A stretch of 64,000 nucleotides of DNA from Siphonodentalium dalli (taxonomy: Eukaryota > Mollusca > Scaphopoda > Gadilida > Siphonodentaliidae): the NCBI GenBank assembly GCA_032622095.1, contig CP136064.1, positions 142,369,954-142,433,953 on the forward strand, given 5' to 3'. This document shows, piece after piece, positions 10,727 through 23,099 of this stretch; positions within the stretch are counted from its first letter, which is position 1, and every line of letters starts with the position of its first letter. Position numbers and translations under genes: made by a program. Below the pieces are notes generated by a model. It was not told the DNA's origin. It made no database searches and was given only the letters and a program-made list of their open reading frames with translations.

Positions 10727-12496
10727 GGTACCGGTGTATATCTTCCCCCACCCTGAATATCTCCCCCAATGTACGACTAAAAATAATTTCACTCATTTTG
10801 TTCACGCATTTGATTGTTTGATCCTGAAATGGCCAGAAATTTGCTTTATATAGTCATGAAACTGCGAGAAATTAACTTCTTCCGAGAAAAAGTTGTTTCA
10901 GTCAGGGTTTGGGGTGGGGGAAATGTCCAGGTCAGGATATCCCCCCCACCCAGCATCTACATGACAAAAAAATCATTACCTGACCTGGACATCCCCCCAC
11001 CCCAAACTCTGACTCAAACAACTTTTTCTTTGAAGAAGTAACTTTCTCTCTGTTTCATGACTATATAAACAAAATAAGCAATAAAACCATAAGATGATTT
11101 TTTTGTCATGTGGGTGCGGGGATATCCTAGCCTGGACATCTTTCCCCTCACCCCAAACCCTGATTCAAACAACTTTTTTCTCGGAAGAAGATAATTTCTC
11201 GCTGTTTCATGATTATATAAAGCAAAATAAGCAATAAAACCATGATTTTTTGTCATGTAGGCGCTGGTTGGGGGGAAGCTATTCTGTCCTGGAATCTTCG
11301 TTTCATGACTATATAAAGCAAATAAGCGATAAAACCATAAGACAATTTTTTTGGCATGTAGGTGCTGGATTGGGGGAAGATCCAGACCTGGACATTTGAA
11401 AAAAATTAAATTAAATAAAAAAAAAATTAATCTCAAAAGTCATTTTTCTGGCCATTTCAGGATCAAATAATCAAATGTGTGATAAAAAGAATTTGTCATT
11501 TGGAAAAAAATTACCATTGGGTCTACGAGATCCAAGGGCTTTATATCGACAGCAACATCCCTGCTTTTACCGTTTTCAAATCTCGTGCGTCTTTCTAAGG
11601 CTCGCTTAAGTCTCACGAGAAGCGGCGAGATTTTAAGCCGGTACACTACCGTTTTGCGCTAAATGCGCGGTAAGAATTTCTCATTGTTGTGCAATACAGT
11701 TGGCACTTTTCTCTTATCAGAAATTAATATCAAATCTACCTTCTAACTATAATCGTGATGATTTTAATTTAGATACCTTGCTCTTGTTCTCGGTTTTTCC
11801 ACAAGAGCTCAAGGTATTAAATTGGAACTATATTTTTGATCGCGCACGAAGACAACAATAACTTGTGAGTACTTCATTCTCAGATTAATTTCCCTTGAGG
11901 TGCATCGCACGATTCAATATCTCGAAAAGTTTTATCCCGCCATCCTCCCCTGTCTCCTCCTCTCCTTGCTTGATCTGAGAATCTTTAATACTGTGATATC
12001 TGTTTTAAGGTCTTCGCACGGTGTTAGTGCTCAGATTGTTTGTTTTAGATATATTTACATATGTTTTATATTTTTCTTACATTTTACATATTGTTATGGG
12101 TCCCTGTTGGAGGCGTTTTCGGACCAACTGTAATTATGTTATTTTTGGCTACCTATTTTTTGTAAACTTTATGAGAACTATTTTTCAAAATATAGGTAGT
12201 CCTTATCGCAATACTTTGTTCCCTCATCTCTCCCTTGTTGCTGGGGATATAAATATAATTTAATAAAAAAAAGAACTATAAAACATTTTTCTGGCCATTT
12301 CAGGATCAAACTATGAAAAGTGTAAAAAAAAACATTTAAAGAAAAAAAATATATTAAATCTCAAAAAACTATTTTCTGGCCATTTCAGGGTCAAACGATA
12401 TCAAATGAGTGATTTTTTTAGTGATATATGGGGGGGGGATATCCAGGGTGGGGGGAGATATCCTGGGGTAGATGTCGTGTTACACCGGTACCAAAA
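10727..12496. mobile_element. 1.77 kb inverted-repeat (foldback-like) element
   Basis: The outer ends are TTTTGGTACCGGTGTA (from ~10723) and TACACCGGTACCAAAA (12481-12496). Inside, a CCCCCACCCTG.ATATC.CCCC block, an ACTCATTT block and CCTGAAATGGCCAG occur in mirrored order at both ends. Internally the element has further copies of CTGGCCATTTCAGG (near 11446, 12293 and 12376) and a hairpin plus tandem copies of a ~150 bp subunit (10841-11400). The middle part, 11640-12260, has no identifiable coding region. It sits just after a LINE fragment, which it may have interrupted. Confidence 0.6.
10841..11400. repeat. Large hairpin followed by direct repeats
   Basis: The left arm 10841-10936 (TTGCTTTATATAGTCATGAA through GTTTGGGGTGGGGGAAATG to GGTCAGG) pairs with the right arm 10979-11073. 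The loop of ~42 bp holds C-rich CCCCCCCACCCAGCATCTAC. The right arm is then repeated directly twice more (around 11090-11225 and 11225-11400), each with TCATGACTATATAAAGCAAA and TTTTTTTGTCATGTAGG. Reading frames over this region are products of the repeat. Confidence 0.75.
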
Positions 12497-13050
12497 CTCG
12501 ATTCTTTTCCTAATTTCGGTCAAATGTTTGAACTGAAACGGCTATCAGTTGAAAACATTTCGAACCATTATTATAGGGGATATCAGGTGGGAATTTCCAA
12601 CAACTGGAAATAATGAGGTACCTGTTGGAAATTTTCAATTCATTGGGTGAGGGAGTGACAGGTGGGGCTGCAATGTAATTTCGCGGACTTGGGAATTTGC
12701 AATAGGTTGAAAATTTAGAAAGATTCTAACTAACTATCGCCGTGGTTGAAGTTATTGAAAATTATTGTCCAGAAGTTGGGGGAGGGGGGGGGGTCTTGAA
12801 AAAAAAATCCAAAATATAAGAGTGGGTGGGTTGTATCTGAGTCCCGATCGCAGATATTTTCAATGCCATATAATGTTTTTCCAAATCCAATTTTAAAGAC
12901 AAATTATGACAAATAAACAAATTTGGAAAATCTGACTTAATCCATCTAACGGTAGTATACTTCAAACAACACACGGATATTTTAAATAAAACTCCATTGG
13001 AAAGCCAACTAAACGCACGCATGATTTACAATCAAATTTCCAATCTGTAA
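12497..13050. other. No recognised feature; G-rich run
   Basis: Contains a run of G at ~12778-12792 and nothing else I can name. Whether the interrupted LINE resumes here cannot be decided by eye. Confidence 0.4.
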
Positions 13051-13054
13051 TGTT

Positions 13055-13590
13055 ACCGCGAAACCAGAAATTGGTATTCTGGTCTCAGGTTCAAAGTCTC
13101 GGTTTATACAAAAATCTCAGACCAGGCGGGGGGGGGGGGGGTACTTGGTCTCAGTTGTAGACTATTACCTATAACACACATTATTATCGATTATATTATA
13201 TTGTGTCCTGTGCATATATAATTATAATCTATCATCTACACGGCATACCAATATAACACAATTCCTATATTTGTTTAACATAAAGATAAATGCTTCCAAA
13301 AATTACATATGTTTCTGTTACCAGAACTTGTACGATATACCACATGGTTCGAATTATGAACAGACCGACACAGGCTTGAATGACAATAAGAAGGCAAACC
13401 TTGGTTTACGTAAACCTGAGTTTCGAAAAGACGAGAATACGGACCAGTGCGGACCAATAATCTCAGCTTACTCGCTCCGAAGCTAGGTAACACATCGCGA
13501 CCACCGTGGTTTCGGCCTGGTCTAGACTGTAGTTTACGCGAAACCTGGTCCAGACCTGAGACCAGAATTCGGCCGACAGAATTCCCCATA
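13055..13590. mobile_element. Diverged relative of the 7.56 kb TIR element
   Basis: Left side near 13060-13125 has CGCGAAACCAGAAATTGG, ATTCTGGTCTCAGGT and CAGACCAGGC. Right side 13500-13585 has GGCCTGGTCTAGACTG, ACGCGAAACCTGGTCC and ACCTGAGACCAGAATTC. These are inverted relative to one another and share the GGTCTAGACC / CGCGAAACC / CCAGAATTC words of the arms at 7563-8255. The interior, 13145-13495, has no recognised content. A poly-G run lies at ~13128-13141. Confidence 0.45.
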
Positions 13591-14089
13591 TGATATATCG
13601 CCCTTAAATTACCTCTCTCTCTCTCTCTCTCTTTATATTGTCAGAGTATGTGCAAACATGTATCTCTTCAAGTTCTACTATTGTGTCTTATAAATGAGTA
13701 ACAAAATAACATGTTTTAATCACACGAACACAACTAAATAATAGCGATGTTTGTTTTGCATATTTTATGTTCACATGAATGTGTCTTGTCTCTCCTGTGT
13801 CTTGAAAGACCAGACCAGTGAGCATAACATTTGCCACATTTGCCCAACTACTCTCGCTTTATTTATTTATGAACAACTCTTCCGCATATTCCACAAACCA
13901 TTTGTTGGTGATGATCTTTGTGATCGTTATAGGCTCTTGAACGGTACCAAATGAGCGGGGACATTTGGCCGCACCTGGATGTTTTGAAGGATGTTATGAC
14001 TATTTCGTTTTAAAAAATACATTGATACACTGATAGATCCGTGTCGTCTTAAGTTACATGTACTTTTCATTTGGGCATAGACAAGGGCT
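13591..14089. other. No recognised gene; (CT)n microsatellite
   Basis: A (CT)n run occupies about 13612-13632. The rest has no motif or repeat that I recognise. Confidence 0.5.
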
Positions 14090-15265
14090 GCTCCGCAAAG
14101 GTGACATCATCAACGTTGCCGTCAACGATGGAGCCATCGACTGTCCGATAACTCGAGTCAGGGGTCCACTGAAAGGGAGAGGGGCACCAAAATTGATACA
14201 CAATATTTTTAGCCACCAAATCGATACACGTCTTATCCATGATACGAGGAATCTAATCGTGTGATTTAAAGCGCCATATTGGTGTTGTTTGGTGAGAGAT
14301 CGGGTGCGGAGGGGTGATACCAAATTTGATAAAATAAAGGTTTAGTGCCGATTAGCAACAAACTTATAAATAATCATCTCCATGATATCAGGAGTGTAAT
14401 TGTGTGGTCTAAGGATGTCACAAGTGGGGCCACTCGAGTCAGTGGTGCATAAAGGTGAGAGGGACACAGTACACTACCAATGATAACAATATGTTTAGCG
14501 CTGATTTCCACCAGATTGATACATATTCTTTTCCGTGATACGAGGAATCTAATCGTGTGGTTTATATACACCAAATTGGTGCCCTTTGGGTGAGAGATAT
14601 GGGGACCTTAAACTTGATACGAATTTGTATACTCGCCAATTTTTACCAATTATATATATATGCATCTCCATAAGGAGTCTAAGTGTGTGGTTTAATTGTG
14701 ACAAAGTGGTAGCGCTTGAGACCGAAATAGGGACGGGAGGGTCACCAAAACTGATAAAAAATATTTCTAGTACAATTACCATCAAATTCATAAACGTACT
14801 TCTCAAATGATATGAGGAATCAAATCGTGCTGTCTGTCTTTCTGTCTGTCTATATGTGTTCTATATATAACTCCACGGGTACAATCGAGATGGCACCAAG
14901 GCGGTCTAAGAGGGGTAACTTTTTACGAGGAAGATAATGGTGTGGGTTAAAATTTTCTAAAGTGATGCCGTTGGTGTCAAGGGAAGAAAAGGGGAAGGGC
15001 GGCAAAATTTAAAAAATATGGTGAAATAGTTTTGTCGCCGATTTCCACCAAACGCATACATAATCACCTCCGCGATATGGCGTTGTTCGAGTCAGCGTTG
15101 CATGGGGGCATCAACAATTGATTTAATAAACTATTTTTAGCGCAGATATCCACCAAATTGATACATTATTCTTTTCCATGATACGAGGAATATAATCGTG
15201 TAATTTAAAGACGCGAAATTGCTGCCGTTCGGGTGAGAGATTTGGGGGGGGGGTCATAACTATGA
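14090..15265 (+). repeat. Degenerate ~145 bp tandem repeat
   Basis: Roughly eight diverged units are marked by GATACGAGGAATCTAATCGTG (best copies near 14240, 14537 and 15180; weaker near 14388, 14673, 14810, 14930 and 15075), with CACCAAATTGATACA and GGGTGAGAGAT words between. Period is 105-150 bp. Within it, 14840-14985 has CTGTCTGTCT microsatellite, then TCTATATATAACT and GGTAACTTTTTACGAG. That block is matched on the opposite strand at 51115-51272, so this array belongs to a dispersed family. Confidence 0.7.
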
Positions 15266-15281
15266 TACTTAACATAACTAC

Positions 15282-15503
15282 TTGCCCTATTGCATGTGTG
15301 GTTGCATTGAAACTGCCAGCCACTTTTTTCTGGAATGCGCTCTGTATACTTCTCACAGAGAAGAACTTCTTTCTACCCTATCTGATGTAACAATAACTAG
15401 TGAATTATTACTATGGGGATCTGATGAATTATCTTATGAAATTAATAAGAAAATTTTCATGGCAGCTCAGAAATTTATAATAACAAGTAATAGCTTTCAA
15501 TGA
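15282..15503 (+). pseudogene. LINE ORF2 C-terminus with zinc knuckle
   Basis: A 73-codon frame reads PYCMCGCIETASHFFLECAL, then LLLWGSDELSYEINKKIF and a final QKFIITSNSF before a stop. This is the C-x-C...H...C knuckle and terminal segment of LINE ORF2 in the Jockey/CR1 group. The 5' side is cut at the edge of the tandem repeat, so only the last ~70 codons remain, as expected for a 5'-truncated insertion. The next ~400 bp is probably its 3' UTR (inference). Confidence 0.65.
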
Positions 15504-15915
15504 TTCTTTTCATTAGCTATTCCAAAAACTAATGCAATGTTTAATTAACATGGTAAATCATAAATCGAGATGCTCTTGGTCTCTCCAATGTGGGCTGTCG
15601 GGTCGATGGACCACTGCAGGTGTTCACATGGTTAGTGTTCATTCATAAATCATGTATAAATACTTTTTATTTCTTTGAAATTTGTTATTATATATATTTT
15701 TGGTTTATTTGAAATTAATCATATGCATGTTCAGATATATAAATCGCACGCTCGCTGAATAGCTATTAATGATATCCGTTTTCAAACGTTTTCGGAACAC
15801 ATGTCTTGATTGTTTAGAGGTATATTTACTTTTTTTGTACTATAGGATTAGGTTGTCGTCTATTTGGTTCTGCTCTCTTGTCATACATACCAGAAAAAGA
15901 CACCGATAAACGATC
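15504..15915. other. Possible LINE 3' UTR
   Basis: Non-coding AT-rich sequence between two LINE fragments in opposite orientation. It may be 3' UTR of the plus-strand LINE tail, but I find no poly(A) or short tandem tail to confirm that. Confidence 0.3.
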
Positions 15916-18860
15916 TTAGTACCAATCATGCATGAAAATATATATATAACCCTTTTGTAATAAATATAGTTTCTTCACTGCCGATACATGTCCCCATATT
16001 TGGATGCCATAAACTAAGTGGCTTTGAATTAGGGCGAAGTATAATGTTTTGAGAGCCTTGCTCGGGAGAAAATGTTTAACTTCATTAATGCAATAAATTG
16101 CATGTGCCATTTTTGAGCATACAATAGAAATGTGTTTATTAAAGGTCAGGTTTTCATCTATATGGATACCTAAAAATTTGGCAGACGATTCGTTCCGCAT
16201 GTTCCCTATCCGTCGAAGTTCGGCTCCATTGAGATATATTTAAATTGTATTCCATTTTTTGTCATTGTTTTGTGGATGCAAGAGCATATAATTGCTTTTG
16301 TTAGCATTGATGGCTAGTTTGTTGCAGCAACACCAGTCAGATAGATTTCTTAATTCGTTATTGACATAACTTTGGATTAACGCTTCATTTTGTCCACTGG
16401 TCATAAGGGTTGTATCGTCGGCATATGATAAGAGATCCATAGTAGTTGCATTTGACATATCGTTCACGTTGAGGAGAAAAATTATGGGCCCGAGTAAGGA
16501 TCCCTGAGGAACACCACATGATGTTTTCAGGAGATTTGACTTGCTTCCATTGAATTATACGTATTGTCGTCTCTCATTGAGATAGCTTCGAAACCAGTTG
16601 TTTGCCATGCCTCTAATTCCATAATTAAATGTTCAATTTTTGTAAGTAAGATTTCGTGGTTTATTGTGTCAAAAGCTTTGGACAGATCAAGAAAAAGGGC
16701 TACGGTGAAATCTTTCGTGGGCTTGTCGTTATTTTTCCCAACATGATCAAGTAGATGAATGATGGGATGAAAAGTTGAATGGTTTGGGCGAAATCCGTAC
16801 TGATGTTTAAATAAGATGTCCGATTCATTGAGAAAATCAACTAAACGTTTTTGCATGAGTTTTTCGAGTAGTTTAGAAAATGCGGGAAGAATGCTTATTG
16901 GACGATAGTTGTTTATATCCCCCTTGTCACTATTTTTCGGTATTGGTACAACTTTAGCTATTTTCATTTTGTTGGGAACATGACCTTGTTTGAACGACAA
17001 GTTGAATATATGCTTTAATGCTGGTGCTACAGAAAATGTGGTTTCCTTCATCAGTTTTGTAGATATTTCATTGAAGTCACTGCTGGTTTTTCCATTCATT
17101 GAGTAGCAAGTTAAAATAACCTCTTGGATTGTGGTGGGCGTAATATTTAGCTCGTTGCTTTGTCTATTCGTTAAATAATCGAGGAAGTTTACATCTGTGT
17201 GATTTTCAATAAGTTCTGTGGTTTTTTGACCTATATTGGAAAATAAGTCATTAAATTTTTCAGCGATAGTGTCAGGATTTGTAAACTGTATGTTGTTATC
17301 ATGTAGAACATTCGGGTAGCCACCCGTATTTTTTTCTCGTTTTATTGCACCTTTGAGGGTCTTCCATGTTTCTTTTAAACTATACTTATTCTGTTCTAAT
17401 ATCTCACAGTAATACATGCTTCCACTTTTCCGGATAAGTTTGTTATATAGTTGTCGATATTTGAGGTAGGCATTCGTATGGATGGAGGAAGGCGAGCTTA
17501 GTTTACGGGTATATAGTTCTTGTTTCTTAAGTGAAGATCTTATTAATCCGGTGGTCATCCATGGTTCGCGTTTGATGAATTTTTTGGGTATGTTTCGGGT
17601 AATGGGCGGAAAAGCTACGTTGTATGCTGTCAAATAGATATCCAAAAAGTTTTCGTATGCTTGATCTGCATTATTACAATCACAAACCGAATGGAAATTA
17701 CACGATTTAAGAGTATCGTTGAATTTATTAATATTTTCTTGGGAAAAGTTTCGTCGGGGAGTGCGCATGGTTTCATGTGGGTTTTTTAATCGGTTATGTC
17801 CGTTATGACCTTCGGTGTCAGTGAGAAATACCCCAAAGTGATCTGACAAATCACATGTAACTATACCAGAGCAGTGCTCGTTTCGAAGATTATTTGTGTA
17901 TATATGATCGATAAGGGTCGCTGACTGATCAGTCATTATTGTCGGTTTTGTTATCATGGGCACGAATCCTCTTGTGAATACATTGTTTAAAAAGTCGTTT
18001 GTTTTAATGTGCGCATCGAAATTTAGTAGATCGATATTGAAATCACCGATTATATGTCTTATGATTTTTGATTATATCTAAGATTTCGTCGAATTTAGAG
18101 GCAAACTTGTCAAAGTCAGCTTTTGGTGCCGTGTTAGGTCTATAAATACATCATATGATATATATTTCATGTTTTCCGAATTCAAGCTCAATGAACACAG
18201 TTTCAATAACATGTGGGATAAATATTGATAGATCGGGTCTGTTTTTATACGTAATAGTGTCTCTTACGTAAATACCAACACCACCCCTACCATCATCGTT
18301 ATCAGGCCTTGATTTAAATTATATGGGACGATAAGCTTGTCATAAGCTTGTAAATATTATACAAATAAACAATCATCATCACCGGAGAGTTTAAAGTCCG
18401 ATGCTTGGTGTATTTTAAATGTTTCGGTTAGCGCTAGTATATCAAGACTGTTGTCATTGATTTTCATGTCACATAAAAGATTTTGTAAATTTTCAAAATT
18501 TGCATTGATGCTTCTGCAGTTAAGACCAAACATTGAAAGTTTATTCTTCTTGTTGAGAATATCTTTTGCTTGTAAAGTTGAGAAGTAACGGCAATTGTTT
18601 TTATCAAAAATGGACAAAGTTGGTTCTTCGTCTTCCTCTAGGCTAGCCCATTTAGCGGCAAGATCGAAATTAGGCGCTTCCCTAACCTCACTCAGTGTTA
18701 CGTTATTTGTGGCCATCATGTGGTTTAATGATATTTGTAATAACATTTGTGCCCTTGTTCAGATCGGTTAGCATATACCAGTGGTTTGAGTTCAGTCTGC
18801 ACACGACGTTGCACCTGTAAACAGGTTTATACATTGTAAGATGCATATATGTTTTCATTG
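15916..18860 (-). mobile_element. LINE retrotransposon, Jockey/CR1 group, ORF2 decayed
   Basis: Best-preserved element in the window, read from high to low coordinates. ORF2 supplies the endonuclease that nicks target DNA and the reverse transcriptase that copies the RNA there. Endonuclease: FGLNCRSINANFENLQ and LALTET in 18357-18746, RGGVGIYVRD near 18270, IGDFNIDLLNFD near 18045, LSDHFGVF at residues 39-46 of the 478-codon frame 16527-17963. Reverse transcriptase: NNYRPISILPAFSKLLEKLM, QYGFRPNHST, LFLDLSKAFD, then in shifted frames CGVPQGS (~16510), YADD (16414-16425) and AKFLGIHIDE...LVYGIQIWG (15950-16190). Breaks: at least two frameshifts at 17963-18357, one near 16630 and one near 16220, plus a stop near 16560. 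The 3' end is absent beyond ~15940. An upstream cysteine-containing stretch at 18770-18840 may be the remnant start of the reading frame. Not functional. Confidence 0.92.
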
Positions 18861-20029
18861 TAAATTTGTTTCTTTTGTGGGTAAATTAATTTTAATAGTT
18901 TCACACTGTGAACTCGGGAAATTGTTTACAGGATTTCAAGTGATTAAGGGATATAGTTTTCGATATTGAATTCTAAGCCTATAAACGAAGTTTATTTCTG
19001 TTAGTGACCATGCGCGGATTTTCCCATGTTCACGGCGTGAATTACGAAGCAAATTTCCATTTATAACTCAATGATAAAAAACGTTATATTATAATTACCT
19101 TGGCTATGAAATAATTTTGATCGGATGAGTATTTAAAAAAAAAATGAAGATGTGAGTACATATTATGTCTATATAGAGAAAATCAAAAACAACAACAACA
19201 ACAACACAGATGAAGGTATAAACGATAAATAAATTATAGTACGAATTCATGAATTATGCTAAATTTGTGCAATGGTTAATACGCGTCTGTAGAGCGAGAG
19301 TGTCTTTAATGGGTGGTGCATTTATATTTATATTACACAATTCCGTAATACATAAACACCATCTATATTTCTGGTCCATGACTGATTGATTAAAGAAAAC
19401 AATTGTATTATGCTTGCTTTGTAAATTATGCTAATTGAATTTAACTTGTCATATACACTGTTCATACAGCTATCTGTATTACATAAGCAGTCTGTTTTGG
19501 CGCTTGCTGTACGAAAAAAATATTATTATCGCACCCCGCATCACAGCGATGAGTCGATGAACTAATAACCTCTGCAGCATATTAGAATGGCTCATGTGTA
19601 TATATTACAACACAAATGAGTCTGTTCCATTCAATATAGTTTCCATAAAGCAAATTACAATTTGTCAAGAGATATGGAAATGTATCGAAGGCCTGTTCAA
19701 AAATAGTGGTTACAATTCAAATATATTTTCTTCTGATATAAATGAAAACGCAGTCAGTAGCCCATCATTTTTCAGGATCCTCCAATACTGACATATGATA
19801 AGGGTATATATGCCCGATACAGCGGATTTTTTAGAACAGACTTATCGACTAACATAAACAACTAAAAATATCGCTCTTTGTCGGGCATGTGGCTGATATA
19901 TTTGCGCAGCAACATTTTTTTTAAACTGAGAATATTTAGCCAATATATAGCACCTGGACATTTATTTAAAACATCTGTATCTTCATTTCATGGAGATATG
20001 ATAGCCAGGTGTCCTCAAGATCTTAGTCC
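18861..20029. other. No recognised gene; short (AAC)n
   Basis: (AAC)n at ~19189-19207. I recognise no LINE ORF1, promoter or other element upstream of the LINE, and no host coding region. Confidence 0.5.
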
Positions 20030-20195
20030 AACCCACTAGATTGATTGATACATCTCTATATGTAAAACCCAATTGTCGTCTTTTATTTTTACGAACTAAT
20101 GTGTTTATGATGTTCATGTATCATGTTATAACGTCTGAGGTATACGCAGTTATAAATAAATAAATACTTGTTTATTGGTGGATCGGATTAATTCC
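20030..20195 (+). repeat. Dispersed repeat R1, copy 1
   Basis: Shares GATACATCTCTATxTGTAAA, GTGTTTATGATGTTCAT and AACGTCTGAGGTATACGCAG with the reverse complement of 50940-51105, almost end to end. It ends in an AATAAATAAATA tract and TTTATTGGTGG. It may be the 3' end of a retroelement, but no coding part is attached. Confidence 0.75.
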
Positions 20196-20697
20196 CAACA
20201 AATATCCACAGCTTGCAGAGGGTTTGACATCGCTTTAACCTGGGCAACGCCGGGTAACCCTGCCAGTGTACTAGGTGATTTACACTTGATTCTTTTGAAA
20301 AAATAGTACAAGTAATCTAATCAGTACATACTTACTTTTAGCGGAGATAATATTGTTGAAATTACGGTAACCCCTCAGCACTCGTGTCGACATTATTTTT
20401 ATTTTTCTAGATTGGCCCGACGATGCTCCCTTAATACCGACAAACACACACACAAAATCCAGACATTTTAAACAGTAAAACAACACGAATATAAGTATCC
20501 GTCCGTCGCCTCTCATCCGTCACATTAACCAGAATGTAACCCAGCTGTGCAAACCACAAAACCTGAGATGCAACCTTTAAACCCGAGATGGAACTTTTAA
20601 AGTCAAGTATAGAACCAACACACATTTATTCAGCAACAGTGAGACTTCCCCAACGACGTGACACGAGTGCGTGGGTGGCTTTTTCAAATTCAAATAT
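20196..20697. other. No recognised gene; hairpin followed by CTAG
   Basis: At ~20237-20275 a hairpin-like CCTGGGCAACGCCGGG is followed by GTGTACTAGG. It recalls Helitron 3' ends but the spacing is long, and no matching 5' end is seen. Confidence 0.3.
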
Positions 20698-20879
20698 GTT
20701 TATTCTCATTAAACCATATACAAACACAGTATTTGAGAAAAAATAATAAAGTGAAATACATGTAATGAAATATATATACATAATACCCGACGTGTTATAG
20801 GAATCTCGAGGTGTATGGTGATTTTTCGTCATTTGGCTGCATAACGTTATTCTTATTATACACTGAGAGAGACTGTAAA
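20698..20879 (+). repeat. Dispersed repeat R2, copy 1
   Basis: AATTCAAATATGTTTATTCT, CCATATACAAACACAGTATT, CGAGGTGTATGGTGATTTT and GAGAGAGACTGTAAA all recur in the same order and orientation at 27683-27879. Roughly nine in ten positions agree by eye. Family unknown. Confidence 0.85.
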
Positions 20880-21329
20880 AGTGACACATCAGGACATTCT
20901 GATCCTAATATGGGATATATATATATTTATTTTTTGCTTCTTTTGCAATGTTCCCAATATAGTCAAATTAGAAGTTAATAGAACTGATTTTCGCGAACAC
21001 ATGTGCACATTGATGTCTTATTGTATGGGTCTAATGAGATGTCCGATGAAACAAATTAAATAATATTTGAAGTTATAAAAAAGTTCGTGTGCAGGGGGGT
21101 CGTATATTTGAACATGGGTGCATAACTTGTTTGTGTAAATATGTAAGTCGCGTTTCTGCACCTTGTGGTCGGGCATATTGATGGACTTAATACTGATTGT
21201 ATTTCACACACTACATACTTTTAAAATTAAATGTTCCTGACTCATAATGTACTGTGACAATCAGGATATATTATTTAGTTGTCAGTCGATTAATTAACAT
21301 GTCTAATAACCAAGTGAGTCACATTTTGC
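20880..21329. other. No recognised feature
   Basis: No supported feature. Confidence 0.4.
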
Positions 21330-22230
21330 TACCTTTTCAGAACATCAGCATTATGTTCCGGATATATGTGAAAATTAATCTTTTTACCCAATTTATTTGC
21401 CATTTTGGAAGCCATCTTGATTAATTTGGTTATTAAAAACCTTAGTGTGACACATTTAAGATAGATCAAAACAATAAACACCTTTTGAAACTAAGATAGT
21501 TACATTTTACTTGAAAAAAAATGGTTCAAACCTGAGAAGAGATTTTTTTGCCGATATTTATGTCAAGTTTGTGAGAGTAAAATCCAATATTCCACAGTAA
21601 TGTCTTTTTTACAATAGTAACAATTAACCATCTTATTTTTCAATGTATAGAAGGCAGAATATCCCACCACAACTTGTAAGCGATTGTAGGGCACACTGGT
21701 GCAATATCTACCATTTTCCATATTTTGGCGGCCATTTTGGTGGCCATTTTGAGCCAAAGTAACAACTTTTGTTCCTATGAGTTGGAATTCGATGGGTAAT
21801 GGTATGCCTCACTTACATTCCACAGTTCTGCTCATTCCTTTTTGAAATATGTGTAGAAACCCAATTGTGATTTTATGGTGAAATTTTCAGGGATGGGAAG
21901 AGGCTAGGAACCCAAGAAATGTTTTTTTTCATTATCCCAAATGATAACTTAATATAATAATACAAAAATAAGGTCACAATCCTCAACCAGTTCCAAACAG
22001 CAGCAACTGATATAGAAGATATTAGTGAAAAAACGTCATAATTTCCACTACCGGTGGCCATTTTGAAAAATAAAATTTACTAATACAAAAAATAAGGAGT
22101 ACCTAATTATCAATAGAACGACACATCGCACGACTGAATACCTCATAAACTCCATGAGTGATTGCGAATTAAAATTTGCCAAGTAAGATAATCAATTTTG
22201 GCGGCCATCTTGGATTCAATGGCCCCGAAA
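21330..22230 (+). repeat. Degenerate repeat rich in GGCCATTTTGG
   Basis: GGCGGCCATTTTGG-type words occur at ~21401, 21723, 22045 and 22198, with related flanks (AAGTAAAATxCAxT, TTTTTTxCxATxATC). The part 21950-22080 (CAACCAGTTCCAAACAGCAG, AGAAGATATTAGTGAAAAAA, CCGGTGGCCATTTTG) is repeated at 28915-29040. The same word, GCGGCCATCTTGGATTT, also appears at ~63508. Confidence 0.6.
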
Positions 22231-22837
22231 CATAGGACCATTGACTACTTATATACATCCATGTGCTCGTGGAATGTTATAGAAAAATTCCCTTAGCTAT
22301 GTTCTCGTGGAAAATCATGAAAACATCGGTATTGTTCATAGTTTAATTACGTTATGCATGCGTAAGTTCACACACTGTACTTTTTCAGATATATCTTCAA
22401 AATAAATAAAAAATAATATGATCGGTGTCACTTTAAAAAAAAATCGAGTCAGGTGCCCATGTAACGCTATCGACGTAGACACTTATTATATACAGTTCGA
22501 ATAAAACTGAGTTTGAAAAGATACATATAGTTTTAGTATTAATTTTGAGATAAATATTTCCCCTACTCCCAATAACGATTTTATCGCAAAAAATCACAGT
22601 AGTTTGTTGAAAATCGCTATGAAATGAAAAAAAAACCCACGCCCGAGTGGCAAACAAGCAGAAAAATGTGTGAAATACATCCCTCTATCGGAAAAACATA
22701 GCCGGAAACATCCGCACAGGGGGAGGGTGGCAATATGGTAGCTCACGGTCTATTAATATATAGATGAATATGTTTATATATATATATATATATATATATG
22801 CGTATAGATATACAGAGATCTCTATGCCTGCAATTAT
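22231..22837. other. No recognised gene; (TA)n
   Basis: (TA)n at ~22775-22799. Nothing else recognised. Confidence 0.5.
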
Positions 22838-23098
22838 GAAACACGGAGTTGGTAATGGCATCTCGACATGGTTCCTAGGAATCCAGGTCGGTGACTCAGT
22901 CGGCCAGGTACATAGCGCATTATTGATACCTTATTTAAATTTCGGCTAGAAATAAGCAGTGTGGAGGTCTGGGTAAAAGGCGGACACGGAGTTTGTAATA
23001 GCATGTATATACATGGTGCCCACGAGTCTCGGTCGGTGACTCAGACAGCCAGGTGCATAGCGCATTATTGATATCTTATCTATATTTCAGCGAGAAAT
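22838..23098 (+). repeat. Two direct copies of a 144 bp unit
   Basis: Copies start near 22838 and 22983. Each contains ACACGGAGTTxGTAAT, TCGGTGACTCAG, CCAGGTxCATAGCGCATTAT and AGAAATA. They sit directly before the longer 180 bp array. Confidence 0.8.
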
Positions 23099-23099
23099 A

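Noticed and set aside
11014-11436. 140-codon minus-strand frame
   Set aside because: Covers the repeated TATATAAAGCAAA/GTCATGTAGG units of the inverted-repeat element.
20230-20280. Helitron 3' end at CCTGGGCAACGCCGGG...CTAGG
   Set aside because: Hairpin weak, distance to CTAG about 20 bases and no partner 5' end found, unlike 34260 and 36360.
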